Counted from the first letter of the stretch, positions 7,541-16,053 are shown. The stretch is 38,411 nucleotides of DNA from Candidatus Gastranaerophilales bacterium (GCA_944322935.1 CALUQO010000025.1:1-38411); one strand, 5' to 3'. A program made the numbers and translations. Notes: generated by a model from the letters alone, not told the origin.

Positions 7541-9052
7541 ATGATAATTCACTCCGTAAATTTTTCCTTATCGTATCCTCAACCTGAGAGAATAAAACAA
7601 AATAAATCTTTTTTTCATGTGTCGGCACCGCTTAAGAATGCAGGTGATATTGCAGTTTTTAATAACCATAGTGTCAGCTTCGGGGCAAATCCTTTAAAAG
7701 TCATCAATACAAGCAACTATGTAATTAATGAAATAAAAAATTTTGCAAAATTTTTAAAAGCAAAAACATACGCCCGGGCTTTATATTTGTATGCAAAAGG
7801 TTCAGGAGGAAAACAGGAATTTTTGCTTCGCGAATTTGGTATGGAACCGTTAGAAGGGCTTCAGTACGGCATAAAAGTTTTTAAAGGATTAACAATGAAA
7901 GAAATCCAGTACCTAAGCGAAAATCTGCATGTTATAGCTGTAAAAAGAGGCTGTAAAAATATGTGTGCTTACTGTTATGCAGATGCAAAACCGCAAAAAA
8001 GAGAAATGAGCTGGGAAGATTTTACGTTGATAACCAGAGGTTTTAAAACCTTGCGTAAGCGTTTTCACAACCTTGATATTTTTGGTGAAAACAATCCAGT
8101 GTCTAAGGAAGATTTGATATATAGAACAACTGAACTCTTTTACGATGCGGACTGTATGGATATTGTAATAAAAGACAAAAAAGGCAAATTGTACGATTTT
8201 ACGGAACTTGCAACAGAGCTGTACGAATCTTTGGGAAGAAAAACCGCCTTTGATACTTCGGGTTGGAATCGTAACAATCAATTAATGCAAGTGCGTGCGG
8301 AAAAATATGCACAATATTTTTCAAAGAAAGAAAATATGGATAAGCTTAATGCTTTCAATGTATCGTTTAACGTTTTTAACGCATCTTACGTTGCCTCAAG
8401 AAGAGCTTTGAAAAACGGTGATTTTGATAAAGCAAAAAGACTAAGAGAAAAATATGTTGATAATATGGCAAATACTCTGTTTACCTTCACGCCAGTTTTG
8501 GATAATCCTAAGTTCCATCTGCTGGTACGATGTTTTGACTCTTCTGCAAAAAATGCTAACGGTTTTGATAAAAAGTCACTTGCTTCCCTTGCTCAAGATG
8601 TTGTGGATAAACTTATCGAATTATACAAAAAAGATTTAAAAGGTAATAAAAAATATATTAAAACAGATCAGCAATTAGAATATACGGTAGCAAATGTTGT
8701 TTTTAAAATAAATCATTTGGACACTGCATTAAATTCTTCCGGAAGGATGAAAAAATTTATGAAGGATTTTAATATAAAAGCTCCGCTTATGGAATATGAC
8801 GCCTCTTTAGAACAAGTAAAACAAGAACTTGCCCAAAACGGAAGGTATCACAAATATATAATGCAAAGGCTTATTGATGCGGACGGAAAAGTTTATCATA
8901 TGAATTATGCACGATTTTTTCCTACGGAAATACAGTTGAACCTTTCTCAAAAAGATGTTCCTTCACCGAAATTGGCAAACCTTGATGAAAATTTTACTGT
9001 TACAAAAGAACTGCTTAACAGACCTGAAATACTTGTTGAAAAGAAAATCTGA
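7541..9052 (+). CDS. Unusual radical SAM protein with N-terminal SVSFGAN motif
   Basis: 503 residues. The radical SAM cluster motif Cx3Cx2C is at C138, C142 and C145 (RGCKNMCAYCYADAKP). The segment around residues 230-245 (AFDTSGWNRNN) fits an S-adenosylmethionine barrel strand. No SPASM or B12 domain with further cysteine clusters is visible; the C-terminal 200 residues are charged and unfamiliar. The first 55 residues are low in structure and contain SVSFGAN, a motif shared with other proteins here. The substrate is unknown. No ribosome binding site is obvious, but TATATT ends 6 bases before the ATG, so the transcript may be leaderless. It follows the frameshifted membrane protein and may form a unit with it and the ADP-ribosyltransferase. 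Confidence 0.8.
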   Translation: MIIHSVNFSLSYPQPERIKQNKSFFHVSAPLKNAGDIAVFNNHSVSFGANPLKVINTSNYVINEIKNFAKFLKAKTYARALYLYAKGSGGKQEFLLREFGMEPLEGLQYGIKVFKGLTMKEIQYLSENLHVIAVKRGCKNMCAYCYADAKPQKREMSWEDFTLITRGFKTLRKRFHNLDIFGENNPVSKEDLIYRTTELFYDADCMDIVIKDKKGKLYDFTELATELYESLGRKTAFDTSGWNRNNQLMQVRAEKYAQYFSKKENMDKLNAFNVSFNVFNASYVASRRALKNGDFDKAKRLREKYVDNMANTLFTFTPVLDNPKFHLLVRCFDSSAKNANGFDKKSLASLAQDVVDKLIELYKKDLKGNKKYIKTDQQLEYTVANVVFKINHLDTALNSSGRMKKFMKDFNIKAPLMEYDASLEQVKQELAQNGRYHKYIMQRLIDADGKVYHMNYARFFPTEIQLNLSQKDVPSPKLANLDENFTVTKELLNRPEILVEKKI

Positions 9053-9063
9053 GCCGCAATCAG

Positions 9064-9408
9064 TTACACAATCTGTTTTTGTATCCAGCACATTATCAAG
9101 TCGACAATATATTTTTGCTGGTTTTCATCAAGTTCAACATTCTTGGCAAAGCCGTGCCATTTGTTTATGCACCCGCGGCAGCAGGTAGCCGTGGCATGCT
9201 GTGCGACAAACACCGGATGATTGCGCATAGGGGTTTGTTTTCCGTCATTTTCAATATAAGCGGGAGCAATTCTTTTAGAGACAAAAACTTTTGCGTGTTC
9301 TCTTATTGTTTGCATTCCCTTTTGGCGGATGTATTCCACATCTTTTTGGGACAATTTAAAATGCGCACGAAACTTAGATTTTGCAAGTTTGTTCAAAATA
9401 TTTTCCAC
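9064..9408 (-). CDS. DUF4186 family protein
   Basis: 114 residues. It matches my memory of DUF4186: an early FRAHFKL segment, then RIAPA, the block NDGKQTPMRNHPVFVAQHAT, then ATCCRGCINKWHG. The conserved cysteines and histidines suggest metal binding, but no function is established. The start is GTG at 9408 with GAGG 8 bases upstream. It is convergent with the radical SAM gene (11 bases between stops) and sits downstream of pgi behind a hairpin. Confidence 0.85.
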   Translation of the reverse strand: MENILNKLAKSKFRAHFKLSQKDVEYIRQKGMQTIREHAKVFVSKRIAPAYIENDGKQTPMRNHPVFVAQHATATCCRGCINKWHGFAKNVELDENQQKYIVDLIMCWIQKQIV

Positions 9409-9432
9409 AATCCTTACCTCAAATTAAACAGA

Positions 9433-9464
9433 AACAAGCAGCAATTAAATAACCGCTGCTTGTT
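9433..9464 (-). terminator. Hairpin terminator after pgi
   Basis: Arms AACAAGCAGC and GCTGCTTGTT enclose 12 bases. On the minus strand a T-rich stretch follows (TTTCTGTTTAATTT). It separates pgi from the DUF4186 gene. Confidence 0.75.
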
Positions 9465-9484
9465 CTCAAATCCTAAACTTATAT

Positions 9485-10786
9485 TTATTTGGAAATTCTT
9501 CCCGGAACAACAACTCCGCCTTTGAGATTCTTTTTGTAGAATTCAACGTGCGGCTGCAATACGCTGTCTAATACTTCAGGGAAGGCTGTGTTCGTCATAA
9601 TTTTTTCTACAATTTCCTGATATACAGTAGCGTATGCTCTGAGCATAGTCATTGCGCCTGCGGCTTTAGGAGTTAAGCCCATACCTTTTGTTGCAATTCT
9701 TTCAACAAAAGTAGCGCCTGTGACTTCGTATGATTTTGTTAAAGCGCAGATGTATGCTTCTGCGTTTTCTTTGCAAACACCGTTGTCTACAGGTACTGTC
9801 AGTGCAAAAACGAGCTTGTTAGCAGGGTTAAAGTGAGCTTCTGCACTGTGGTGCATAGCGTCAGGAACTTTTGCAACCTGTTTTAATGTGTCTTTAACAG
9901 ATTCGTTTTGCATTTGTGCATGCCAGTAAACAGTGTTTTCAAAAATTGAACCCATATACTGATGTACAGAGGCTTCGATTCCGTTAAGTTTTGCGTCAGC
10001 CCAGAAAATACCTTCTTTTAACGCATCGTTGCTGTCAAAGTCTGTGCTCAAAGCAATAGATGACATCTCTTGAGCAGCGTTGAGCATTTCAATCATGTCT
10101 TCTTTTTTCATGCCTGCCCACGCAAGAGCAAACAGTGCATGGTCATCAAAAGCAGAGAATCTTCCGCCTACATCATCGTGGATATACAAATCACCGAGCC
10201 AGTTGTTTTCGTTAGATGTTCTTCTAAGCTCGCTTTTTTCTGCATTTGCGTCAGTCACTGCGATAAAGTGTTTGTTTGCAGATTTTTTAGCTTCTTCTTC
10301 TGATTGGCCTTTTGCTTTGTACGCGTCTTCGAGCATTGCGAGAACTCTTAAGAAACCGTCTTTTGTTTCAAAAGTAGAGCCTGATTTAGAGGCAATCATA
10401 AATGCTGATTCGAGTATATTGTCGTTTAATTTGTACAAAAATCTTTCAAGGCTTGCGGAATCAACATCAGAATAGAATTCAACAACATCGCCTTTTACGT
10501 TCAAACCGTTTATGCTCAACATGTGTTCTACGGTGTGTTTTGAACCGCCGATACCCATAACGCTCAGTTTTTTAACGCCTGTTTGGGATTTAAGTTTAGA
10601 AGCCAGCTCATAAATTTCATCCGCTCTTTTGATTTGTTCTTGCGGAAGATTAACCCAGTTTAAAAACTGACCTTTCTGGTTTGCTCTTTTTGAAAATTCA
10701 TTAACGAATTCTGATACTTTTGAGGTGTATTTTGAAAAATCAACACCGCTGAAATTTGTTGTGATATCAGGATTTTTTGTAATCAC
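9485..10786 (-). CDS. pgi: Glucose-6-phosphate isomerase
   Basis: 433 residues, the short bacterial form. It interconverts glucose-6-phosphate and fructose-6-phosphate in glycolysis and gluconeogenesis. Visible signatures are VMGIGGSKHTVEHM (first sugar-phosphate loop), IASKSGSTFET (phosphate-binding SxSGxT), VGGRFSAFDDHALF (signature 1 region with the active-site arginine) and the C-terminal QPHVEFYKKNLKGG. The start is GTG at 10786, preceded by AAAGGAGAAAAC. It reads leftward and is followed by a hairpin terminator. Codon choice seems more regular than in the accessory genes, as in a highly expressed enzyme. Confidence 0.95.
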   Translation of the reverse strand: MITKNPDITTNFSGVDFSKYTSKVSEFVNEFSKRANQKGQFLNWVNLPQEQIKRADEIYELASKLKSQTGVKKLSVMGIGGSKHTVEHMLSINGLNVKGDVVEFYSDVDSASLERFLYKLNDNILESAFMIASKSGSTFETKDGFLRVLAMLEDAYKAKGQSEEEAKKSANKHFIAVTDANAEKSELRRTSNENNWLGDLYIHDDVGGRFSAFDDHALFALAWAGMKKEDMIEMLNAAQEMSSIALSTDFDSNDALKEGIFWADAKLNGIEASVHQYMGSIFENTVYWHAQMQNESVKDTLKQVAKVPDAMHHSAEAHFNPANKLVFALTVPVDNGVCKENAEAYICALTKSYEVTGATFVERIATKGMGLTPKAAGAMTMLRAYATVYQEIVEKIMTNTAFPEVLDSVLQPHVEFYKKNLKGGVVVPGRISK

Positions 10787-10849
10787 TTTGTTTTCTCCTT
10801 TATATTCTGTATGTTATCATTTGGTTTGCAATTTATTCGCGGGCGGGCA

Positions 10850-11056
10850 CTAATCACTTTGCGCAACAACTTCAACAAGCAGCTCTCCGTAGCTGTTAAA
10901 GTGTCCTGAGGTAGATTCTACTATATATTTTAAGTCCGGCTTGCCCTCTATAGCTTTTTCTGCAAAGTCGAGCGCCTCTTCAAGGTCGGAAAACTCACCG
11001 ATTTGTGTTTTGGTAAGGTCAGAGCCGCCTTTTTTTGTATAAACCTGATACATCAT
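10850..11056 (-). CDS. Small conserved-looking protein (68 residues)
   Basis: Starts MMYQVYTKKGGSDLTKT and continues with a helix (DLEEALDFAEKAIEG) and the strand-like KYIVESTSGH. It looks like a small soluble alpha/beta protein. The family is not recognised. AAGGGGG lies 6 bases upstream of the ATG. It sits 63 bases before pgi on the same strand and may be co-transcribed with it. Upstream is a long non-coding stretch. Confidence 0.6.
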   Translation of the reverse strand: MMYQVYTKKGGSDLTKTQIGEFSDLEEALDFAEKAIEGKPDLKYIVESTSGHFNSYGELLVEVVAQSD

Positions 11057-11846
11057 AATAGTCCCCCTTCTTTATTTTAGTCCGGTCTATTTTTATCTAA
11101 TCTAGTGTCGCAGTTGCTGCCGGCTGACCGCAGCCAGCACCTGCTCACCTTTTCTATATGTTACTCGCCTACACTTAACTTCGTTAAGTTTCGGTGACAG
11201 GCTCACAAGTATCGCTTACGCTCTACTGTTCGCTTTGTCAAAAAATTCGTTCACGTCGCTTACCTCTCACAAAACCAGCCACTGGCTGCTTTTGTTCGGC
11301 AGAGCCTTATCACGAATTTTTCTCGAACAGACTCTTTTATCATACTACAGAATTAAAAAAGTATGAAATACCAATACAGGACAAAACAGAGCGAAATTTA
11401 TTTTATATACTCTGCCGCAAACGATAAAGTGATTTTTTCCCAGAATAGTAAGAGGCAAAAGTCAGCACTGAGAAATTTGCAATTAATATAAAATCGTTTG
11501 CCTCATACTAATACGACTTATCGAATCTTACCCGATTTATCCCAAACAGGAGCACCGGAAACTATGAAAAAGCAAACTTAACCACCTGTTTCACAAAAAC
11601 ATCTTAACAATTATTTATAAATTTGCCCGTCATGAAAAAAGTTGTAATAATAAGCATATTAATAGTCTAACCATTCCTTTCTTGACTTATGCGGCCTTTT
11701 AAATAATCGCCGCATTTTATTTATTTAAAATACCTTAAACTCCGTTTTTATGCGTAAAAATATGCGTACTACGGCATGAATGTTCTTTTATACAACTTTA
11801 AAAATCTGCAGCACAAAATATAGCGGACAGGAGTTTATCCATGCAT
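11057..11846. other. Long non-coding stretch with many inverted repeats
   Basis: About 790 bases with no supported gene. It contains a small hairpin CTTAAC-TTC-GTTAAG (11177-11191), a wide pair AAAAATTCGT / ACGAATTTTT (about 11240 and 11312), CATAC/GTATG (11341-11365), and two hairpins that compete for one arm: CAAACGAT (11418-11425) with ATCGTTTG (11493-11500), and GAGGCAAA (11452-11459) with TTTGCCTC (11497-11504). A terminator-like hairpin lies at 11689-11726. A short open start MKKVVIISILIV ends after 12 codons near 11630-11670. It may hold a regulatory RNA, the leader of the small gene at 10850, or decayed sequence. Confidence 0.5.
11689..11726 (+). terminator. Terminator-like hairpin with no upstream gene on its strand
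   Basis: ATGCGGC and GCCGCAT enclose 13 bases and are followed by TTTATTTATTT on the plus strand. No rightward gene precedes it within the gap, so it may end an unannotated small RNA. Confidence 0.6.
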
Positions 11847-12212
11847 CTACTTTAGCAAATCCGATCTTAAAACCCGCGCGCCTCCAAGGTATACATGCTG
11901 AATTTCCGCCTGAGTTTTTGGTGTGTTAAAAACAACAAGCAATCTCAAACATTTTTGCAAACTGCCTTCTATATCCAGTTCAGCCATGCACATCAAAGGA
12001 ATAAGCGCCGTGTCAAAATGTTTACGTAAAAATTTTGCGGGATATGCAGTTTTTAAATCCTTTGTCATTGTAAAAATGATATGCGAAACATCCTCCAGCT
12101 TTAAATCATTAAGCTCTATTATTTTAGAAAACAGTTCCACTGTAGCTTTTTCTATATTTTCAGGAGTATCATTTTCAACTGTAATTGCACCCCTTATGCC
12201 TCTTGAGTTCAT
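11847..12212 (-). CDS. aroH: Chorismate mutase, AroH type
   Basis: 121 residues. Converts chorismate to prephenate on the way to phenylalanine and tyrosine; the AroH class forms cytoplasmic trimers. Signatures are the start RGIRGAITVENDTPENI, then IFTMTKDLKTAYPAKFLR, PLMCMAELDIEGSL, CLRLLVVFNT and HVYLGGARVLRSDL. The conserved R6 (RGIRG) and the final YL-GA-LR segment are present, so the active site looks intact. It starts 2 bases after the fmt stop with GGAGA 6 bases before the ATG, so it belongs to a def-fmt-aroH operon. This class is found in Bacillus and cyanobacteria, which fits the suspected host. Confidence 0.93.
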   Translation of the reverse strand: MNSRGIRGAITVENDTPENIEKATVELFSKIIELNDLKLEDVSHIIFTMTKDLKTAYPAKFLRKHFDTALIPLMCMAELDIEGSLQKCLRLLVVFNTPKTQAEIQHVYLGGARVLRSDLLK

Positions 12213-12214
12213 AA

Positions 12215-13159
12215 CTATTCTCCAAATTTCATGCCCGTCTTAATTTTTGCCCCGTTTGTCCAAGCAAAAGCATCCATTTTGGCTTTTCCCTCAGGCTTAA
12301 GCTCATGTATTAATAATGTTCCTTGCTTTGCTTTTACAGCTATTCCTTCTTTTGTTATTTCGCTTATAACACCGTAATCCTCGTTTTGTGAAGTGTTTTC
12401 AACTACAGAGGTTTTTAAAATTTTAATATTTTTACCGTCAATTGTTGTGCAAGCAACAGGCCAGGTTGTCATGGAGCGCACATGATTGTGCAATTGCTGT
12501 GCCGTCTTAGACCAATCTAAAGGCGCATCCTCTTTTTTGAATTTTTTAGCTATAGTCACAGCAGATTCGTCCTGTTTCTGTGGAATCAACACCTTGTTAT
12601 AAAGCTGTTTTATAGTAGGATACATGATAAAAGGAGCTTTATCGCTAATTATTTGCATAAGCTGTGCATCCGTCATATCAGGTGTTATTTTTATTTTCTC
12701 CTGCAGGCAGATGTCTCCGGCATCCAGAGCAAGAACCGTCAGCATTGTCGTTATGCCTGTTTCTTCATTACCGTCATATATTGCACGCTGAATCGGGTTA
12801 GCACCGCGATACTGCGGCAATAGCGATGCATGCAGATTTATTGTTGAAATCAACGGTATATCAAGTATTTCTTCAGTCAAAAGCTGCCCGAATGCAAAAG
12901 TAATAAAAAAGTCAGGTTTTAACTCTCTTAATTTTTGTTTTAGTACCTCATCATTTTTTAAAGAATCTGTCTGGAAAACGGTTATGTCATGCGCAAGTGC
13001 AAATTCTTTGACAGGCGGCGGCGTAATTTTATTACCGCGTCCGCAAGGTCTGTCAGGCTGTGTTACCACTGCCTGAATATTTATGTCATTAAAATTCAAC
13101 AATTTTTGCAAACAGTTAACGGCAATCTCGGGTGTTGCCATATAAACAATATTTATCAC
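12215..13159 (-). CDS. fmt: Methionyl-tRNA formyltransferase
   Basis: 314 residues. Transfers a formyl group from 10-formyl-tetrahydrofolate to initiator Met-tRNA. The N-terminal catalytic domain shows VYMATPEIAV (usually VFMGTPEFA, so the G is replaced by A), QPDRPCGRG, the active-site INLHASLLPQYRGANPIQ and LDAGDI. A C-terminal OB-like domain follows (from about residue 205). The start is GTG at 13159 with GGAGG 8 bases upstream, 3 bases after the def stop. The def-fmt pairing couples addition and removal of the formyl group. Confidence 0.96.
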   Translation of the reverse strand: MINIVYMATPEIAVNCLQKLLNFNDINIQAVVTQPDRPCGRGNKITPPPVKEFALAHDITVFQTDSLKNDEVLKQKLRELKPDFFITFAFGQLLTEEILDIPLISTINLHASLLPQYRGANPIQRAIYDGNEETGITTMLTVLALDAGDICLQEKIKITPDMTDAQLMQIISDKAPFIMYPTIKQLYNKVLIPQKQDESAVTIAKKFKKEDAPLDWSKTAQQLHNHVRSMTTWPVACTTIDGKNIKILKTSVVENTSQNEDYGVISEITKEGIAVKAKQGTLLIHELKPEGKAKMDAFAWTNGAKIKTGMKFGE

Positions 13160-13162
13160 TGA

Positions 13163-13795
13163 TTATTCCTCCGATGGTGCATCTTCAGGTTTTGGTTCAC
13201 CGCTCGCAAGAACCGTTTCCCCCGGATTTGTCGGTATTGACTCCAGCTCTTTTTCTATTTCCGGCTCTTGTAATAGTCTGTCCTCTTCAATAGGGGCCAG
13301 TCCCTTTTCAGAAAGTATTCTGTTAGCTTCAAAAGTACTTCTGCAATGGTCTATGAACAAAACACCGTCAAGGTGATCAAATTCGTGTTGAATTGCTCGT
13401 GCTAGAAGGCTTCCGTCTTTTGCTTCAATAGTAAACGGTTTTCCGTGGATATCCTGTGCTTTTACAAGTACATTTGCATATCTTTTTACATCAGTATATG
13501 CGTCGGGAAAGCTTAAACACCCTTCATAGCTGCTGCACGCTCCGCTTTTTTTTATAATTTTGGGGTTTATAAATACAATCGGATGCAGTGGCTGGTTGCC
13601 AGTTGAAACATCGACAACGAACACTCTTAAATTTTCGCCAATCTGCGGCGCGGCAAGCCCCACCCCGTTTTTGGCATACATGGTATCAAGAAGGTCATGC
13701 ACCAGCGCCTGTATTTTTTTTGAAATTTTAAAAACCTCTTTTGACGGTTTTCTTAAAGTGGCATCCCCGTATTTTATTATTTTTTTTATGGACAT
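13163..13795 (-). CDS. def: Peptide deformylase with acidic C-terminal tail
   Basis: 210 residues. Removes the formyl group from new proteins. The three metal-site motifs are complete: GVGLAAPQIG, EGCLSFP (metal cysteine) and QHEFDHLDG (two histidines and the catalytic glutamate). The family core ends near residue 165; beyond it is a tail of about 40 residues rich in E and P (TNPGETVLASGEPKPEDAP), which is longer than usual and probably disordered. It heads the operon with fmt and aroH. AAGAGG precedes the ATG. Confidence 0.95.
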   Translation of the reverse strand: MSIKKIIKYGDATLRKPSKEVFKISKKIQALVHDLLDTMYAKNGVGLAAPQIGENLRVFVVDVSTGNQPLHPIVFINPKIIKKSGACSSYEGCLSFPDAYTDVKRYANVLVKAQDIHGKPFTIEAKDGSLLARAIQHEFDHLDGVLFIDHCRSTFEANRILSEKGLAPIEEDRLLQEPEIEKELESIPTNPGETVLASGEPKPEDAPSEE

Positions 13796-13911
13796 TTTTT
13801 AAACCTCTTATTGTGTATAAGTGCCATCAATCTGTCTCACAAATTATTGTGTTGTGATTGTTTTTGACTTCAACGAGCAAGTTAACCTGTTTATCCCAAA
13901 ACAGAGCCGCA

Positions 13912-14364
13912 CTATACGGCACGCTGCTCATCAAGTTCACGTCTTATGTCTTCTACGGTTACATAAGTAACTTCGGAATCATCATCTTTTTTCAAATATA
14001 CATCTTTTATACCGGCCTGTACAATAAATCTTTTACAAAGTATACAAATAAAATTGTGACCGTATATATACATTGTAGCACCCTGGCATCTATCCTGTCC
14101 CGCCTGTATAATTGCGTTTTGTTCGGCATGGATGCTGCGGCAGGTTTCATATCTTGTGCCGGAGGGAATATTATTTTCTATCCTGTAGCATTTGCCAAGT
14201 TCGTAGCAGGAAACTACTTTGGACGGAGTCCCGTTGTACCCAGTTGCTTTTATCTTTTTATCCTCTCCTACAATAACTGCACCGACCTTTGCTCTGAAAC
14301 AGTTTGAGCGTGTTGCACAGGTTTTTGCTATTTCCAAAAAATAATCATTCCATGGTTTTATCAT
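13912..14364 (-). CDS. dCMP/cytidine deaminase family protein
   Basis: 150 residues. Zinc-dependent deaminase, most like the dCMP deaminase (ComEB) group that makes dUMP. The zinc site has H79 and the proton-shuttle E81 in SIHAEQNAI, and C107 and C110 in FICILC. GYNGTP and the KVGAVIVGEDKKI strand are typical of the dCMP branch. C53, C59 and C75, in a loop before the zinc motif, may form a second metal site as in some phage and bacterial dCMP deaminases. The start has AAAGGAAT upstream. It lies 116 bases before def on the same strand. Confidence 0.9.
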   Translation of the reverse strand: MIKPWNDYFLEIAKTCATRSNCFRAKVGAVIVGEDKKIKATGYNGTPSKVVSCYELGKCYRIENNIPSGTRYETCRSIHAEQNAIIQAGQDRCQGATMYIYGHNFICILCKRFIVQAGIKDVYLKKDDDSEVTYVTVEDIRRELDEQRAV

Positions 14365-14540
14365 TTTACATTCCTTTTATTTTATTTATTGTTTTTCATA
14401 TAACGCAGGACTATGCCGAGCGGTAATTTAATTGTGTATTGTGTTCTGAATAATTAGTTCCCTTTTATTTGAATATGAGTTGTTTTTCTCTTGAGAAAAT
14501 AAACGGCTGCAATATTCTTATACGGGTATTAGCGGAAAAA

Positions 14541-14831
14541 TTATTTTGTCGCGTCCGGGTAAGATTTTAGTTGCGGCTGTATCCTTTGAGACTGTTCTCT
14601 TTGAGATTTAATTTTTTGTGAAGGTACTTTTGTACTCTGAACTTTTTGGGAAGTAGTCTTTTGTGACTGAACCTTTTGAGTGGAGACATTGCCTGAATCG
14701 ATGTAATTGAACATGTTTAGCGATGTTATATTTCCGGCTGCATAAGCACATAACGAAACTTCTGACAAAAAGCACACGAAAATCATTACTGTTATTAGTG
14801 CTGATACAAGTGCTGCATTTATTTTCAACAC
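14541..14831 (-). CDS. Secreted protein with basic pentapeptide repeats
   Basis: 96 residues. An N-terminal hydrophobic segment (ALVSALITVMIFVCFLSEV) ends with a likely signal peptidase site at AYA/A. The second half is a run of about seven five-residue units with K or R first and mostly S-Q at the end (KVQSQ, KTTSQ, KVQST, KVPSQ, KIKSQ, REQSQ, RIQPQ). It would be an extended basic tail outside the cytoplasm, perhaps binding wall polymer or nucleic acid. The start is GTG 14831 or TTG 14828 behind GAGGTGA. It lies 61 bases after the pilin-like gene and is probably co-transcribed. Family not recognised. Confidence 0.65.
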   Translation of the reverse strand: MLKINAALVSALITVMIFVCFLSEVSLCAYAAGNITSLNMFNYIDSGNVSTQKVQSQKTTSQKVQSTKVPSQKIKSQREQSQRIQPQLKSYPDATK

Positions 14832-14892
14832 AGAATCACCTCATATTCCTTGACAAATATATTTTATTTGCTTTCAGCCGCAAAGTAAAGCT

Positions 14893-15570
14893 TTATTGCA
14901 TAGGAAACATCTGCATAACCTGATTCATCATTTGCTGCAGCTGACCGGGATCCATGCCCTGAAGTGCTGACTGCATCTGTGAAGGATCAATATTCATGGA
15001 AGAAGAAGGCATCGATGTTTGAGATTGATAACCGCTGTAAGCGCCGCCGGATGGTTGCGTATCAGCAGGGGCATGTCTGCGAGGCCGTATTCTTCTTGTC
15101 GTTGTTGTATTAACTGTTGAAGACGGTATCGACACAGATGCATTCTTCTGTTGCTCCAAAATTACAGACAAATTTTGAACCATCTGCATAAGCTGGTTTA
15201 TTGTTGCAGGGTCAACGTTGTACGCAGGCTGCGCAGACGAAGAACTCACACTCGGACACTTTGTTGTAAAAGAATTTGTTCCGTCTTCTGATATCCAGCC
15301 TATAACCTTGCCGTTGCGATCTTTAAAGTACAATGTACCGATGACAACAATGCTCTGGTTTTTTTTATCTGTTGCTGTGCCGAACCTTACATCATACCCG
15401 TTTCTTACGGAAACAGCAGAATCCGCATATGAATCTTTTTGCCAGAATTCAGTTCGCATGGCTTTTTTAGATTTTTTGGTAATCATGGGAACTGATACAA
15501 TTGCTATTATGCATACAATTAACAAAGTAATAAGCGCTTCAGCAAGTGAAAAAGCCGGTTTAAATTTCAT
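14893..15570 (-). CDS. Type IV pilin-like (pseudopilin) protein
   Basis: 225 residues from MKFKPAFSLAEALITLL. The prepilin peptidase site is A6/F7, with the glutamate at +5 and a long hydrophobic helix after it, as in type IV pilins and type II secretion pseudopilins. The globular part includes a segment like GTLYFKDRNGKVIGW. The C-terminus is rich in Q, M, S and P (PSQMQSALQGMDPGQLQQMM) and is atypical for pilins. The start is chosen for the GAGG site 7-8 bases upstream and the fit of the signal. It may act in a pilus or secretion machine whose other genes lie elsewhere. Confidence 0.85.
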   Translation of the reverse strand: MKFKPAFSLAEALITLLIVCIIAIVSVPMITKKSKKAMRTEFWQKDSYADSAVSVRNGYDVRFGTATDKKNQSIVVIGTLYFKDRNGKVIGWISEDGTNSFTTKCPSVSSSSAQPAYNVDPATINQLMQMVQNLSVILEQQKNASVSIPSSTVNTTTTRRIRPRRHAPADTQPSGGAYSGYQSQTSMPSSSMNIDPSQMQSALQGMDPGQLQQMMNQVMQMFPMQ

Positions 15571-15686
15571 TATAAATCCTCTATATTCCTGACAATAAAT
15601 ACATTTTATTTGTTTTTTTCGTGAAAGTAAAGGTTTTATAACACAAGTAAAAGAAAAAAAACCAACAAATAGAGGAAAAAAAGTAC

Positions 15687-15714
15687 TTGCCATTATTCAA
15701 GAATTCTATATAAT
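15687..15714 (+). promoter_or_regulatory. Strong sigma-70-type promoter of the HU gene
   Basis: TTGCCA at 15687-15692, a 16-base spacer and TATAAT at 15709-15714, with the HU start 34 bases downstream. Confidence 0.85.
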
Positions 15715-15748
15715 TAAAAATGTACATTTTAAGAAAAGGGGTTTACCA

Positions 15749-16039
15749 ATGAACAAAGAAGAATTAGTACAAGAAGTATCTAAAAAAGCTAAAGTTACTC
15801 AAAAAGATGCAGCTGAAGTTGTTAACGCTTTGATGGAAACAATTGAAAAAACAGTTGCTAAAGGTAAAAAAGTTACATTAGTAGGCTTTGGTACTTTTGA
15901 AGCAAGAAAAAGAGCAGCAAGAACTGGCCGCAATCCTCAAACAGGCAAAGAAATCAAAATTGCAGCAAAAACAGTTCCCGCTTTCTCTGCAGGTAAAAAA
16001 TTCAAAGAAGCTGTTGATTGCAAAGCTTGCAAAAAATAG
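15749..16039 (+). CDS. hup: DNA-binding protein HU
   Basis: 96 residues. Histone-like dimer that bends and compacts the chromosome. It shows the whole HU pattern: MNKEELVQEVSKKAKVTQKD, the core GKKVTLVGFGTFEARKR, and the DNA-grasping arm RTGRNPQTGKEIKI with the intercalating proline in RNPQTG. The C-terminus has two cysteines (DCKACKK), which is less usual. A clear promoter precedes it, AGGGG lies near the start, and a strong terminator follows, so it is a single-gene unit. Confidence 0.97.
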   Translation: MNKEELVQEVSKKAKVTQKDAAEVVNALMETIEKTVAKGKKVTLVGFGTFEARKRAARTGRNPQTGKEIKIAAKTVPAFSAGKKFKEAVDCKACKK

Positions 16040-16053
16040 TTTTTTAACTGTTT

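Noticed and set aside
7913..8281. Leftward 122-codon frame inside the radical SAM gene
   Set aside because: Antisense shadow of a well-supported coding sequence.
11416..11450. Possible tmRNA tag (GCAAACGAT reads Ala-Asn-Asp)
   Set aside because: The frame does not go on to the usual ALAA-stop, and the conserved tmRNA ends are absent.
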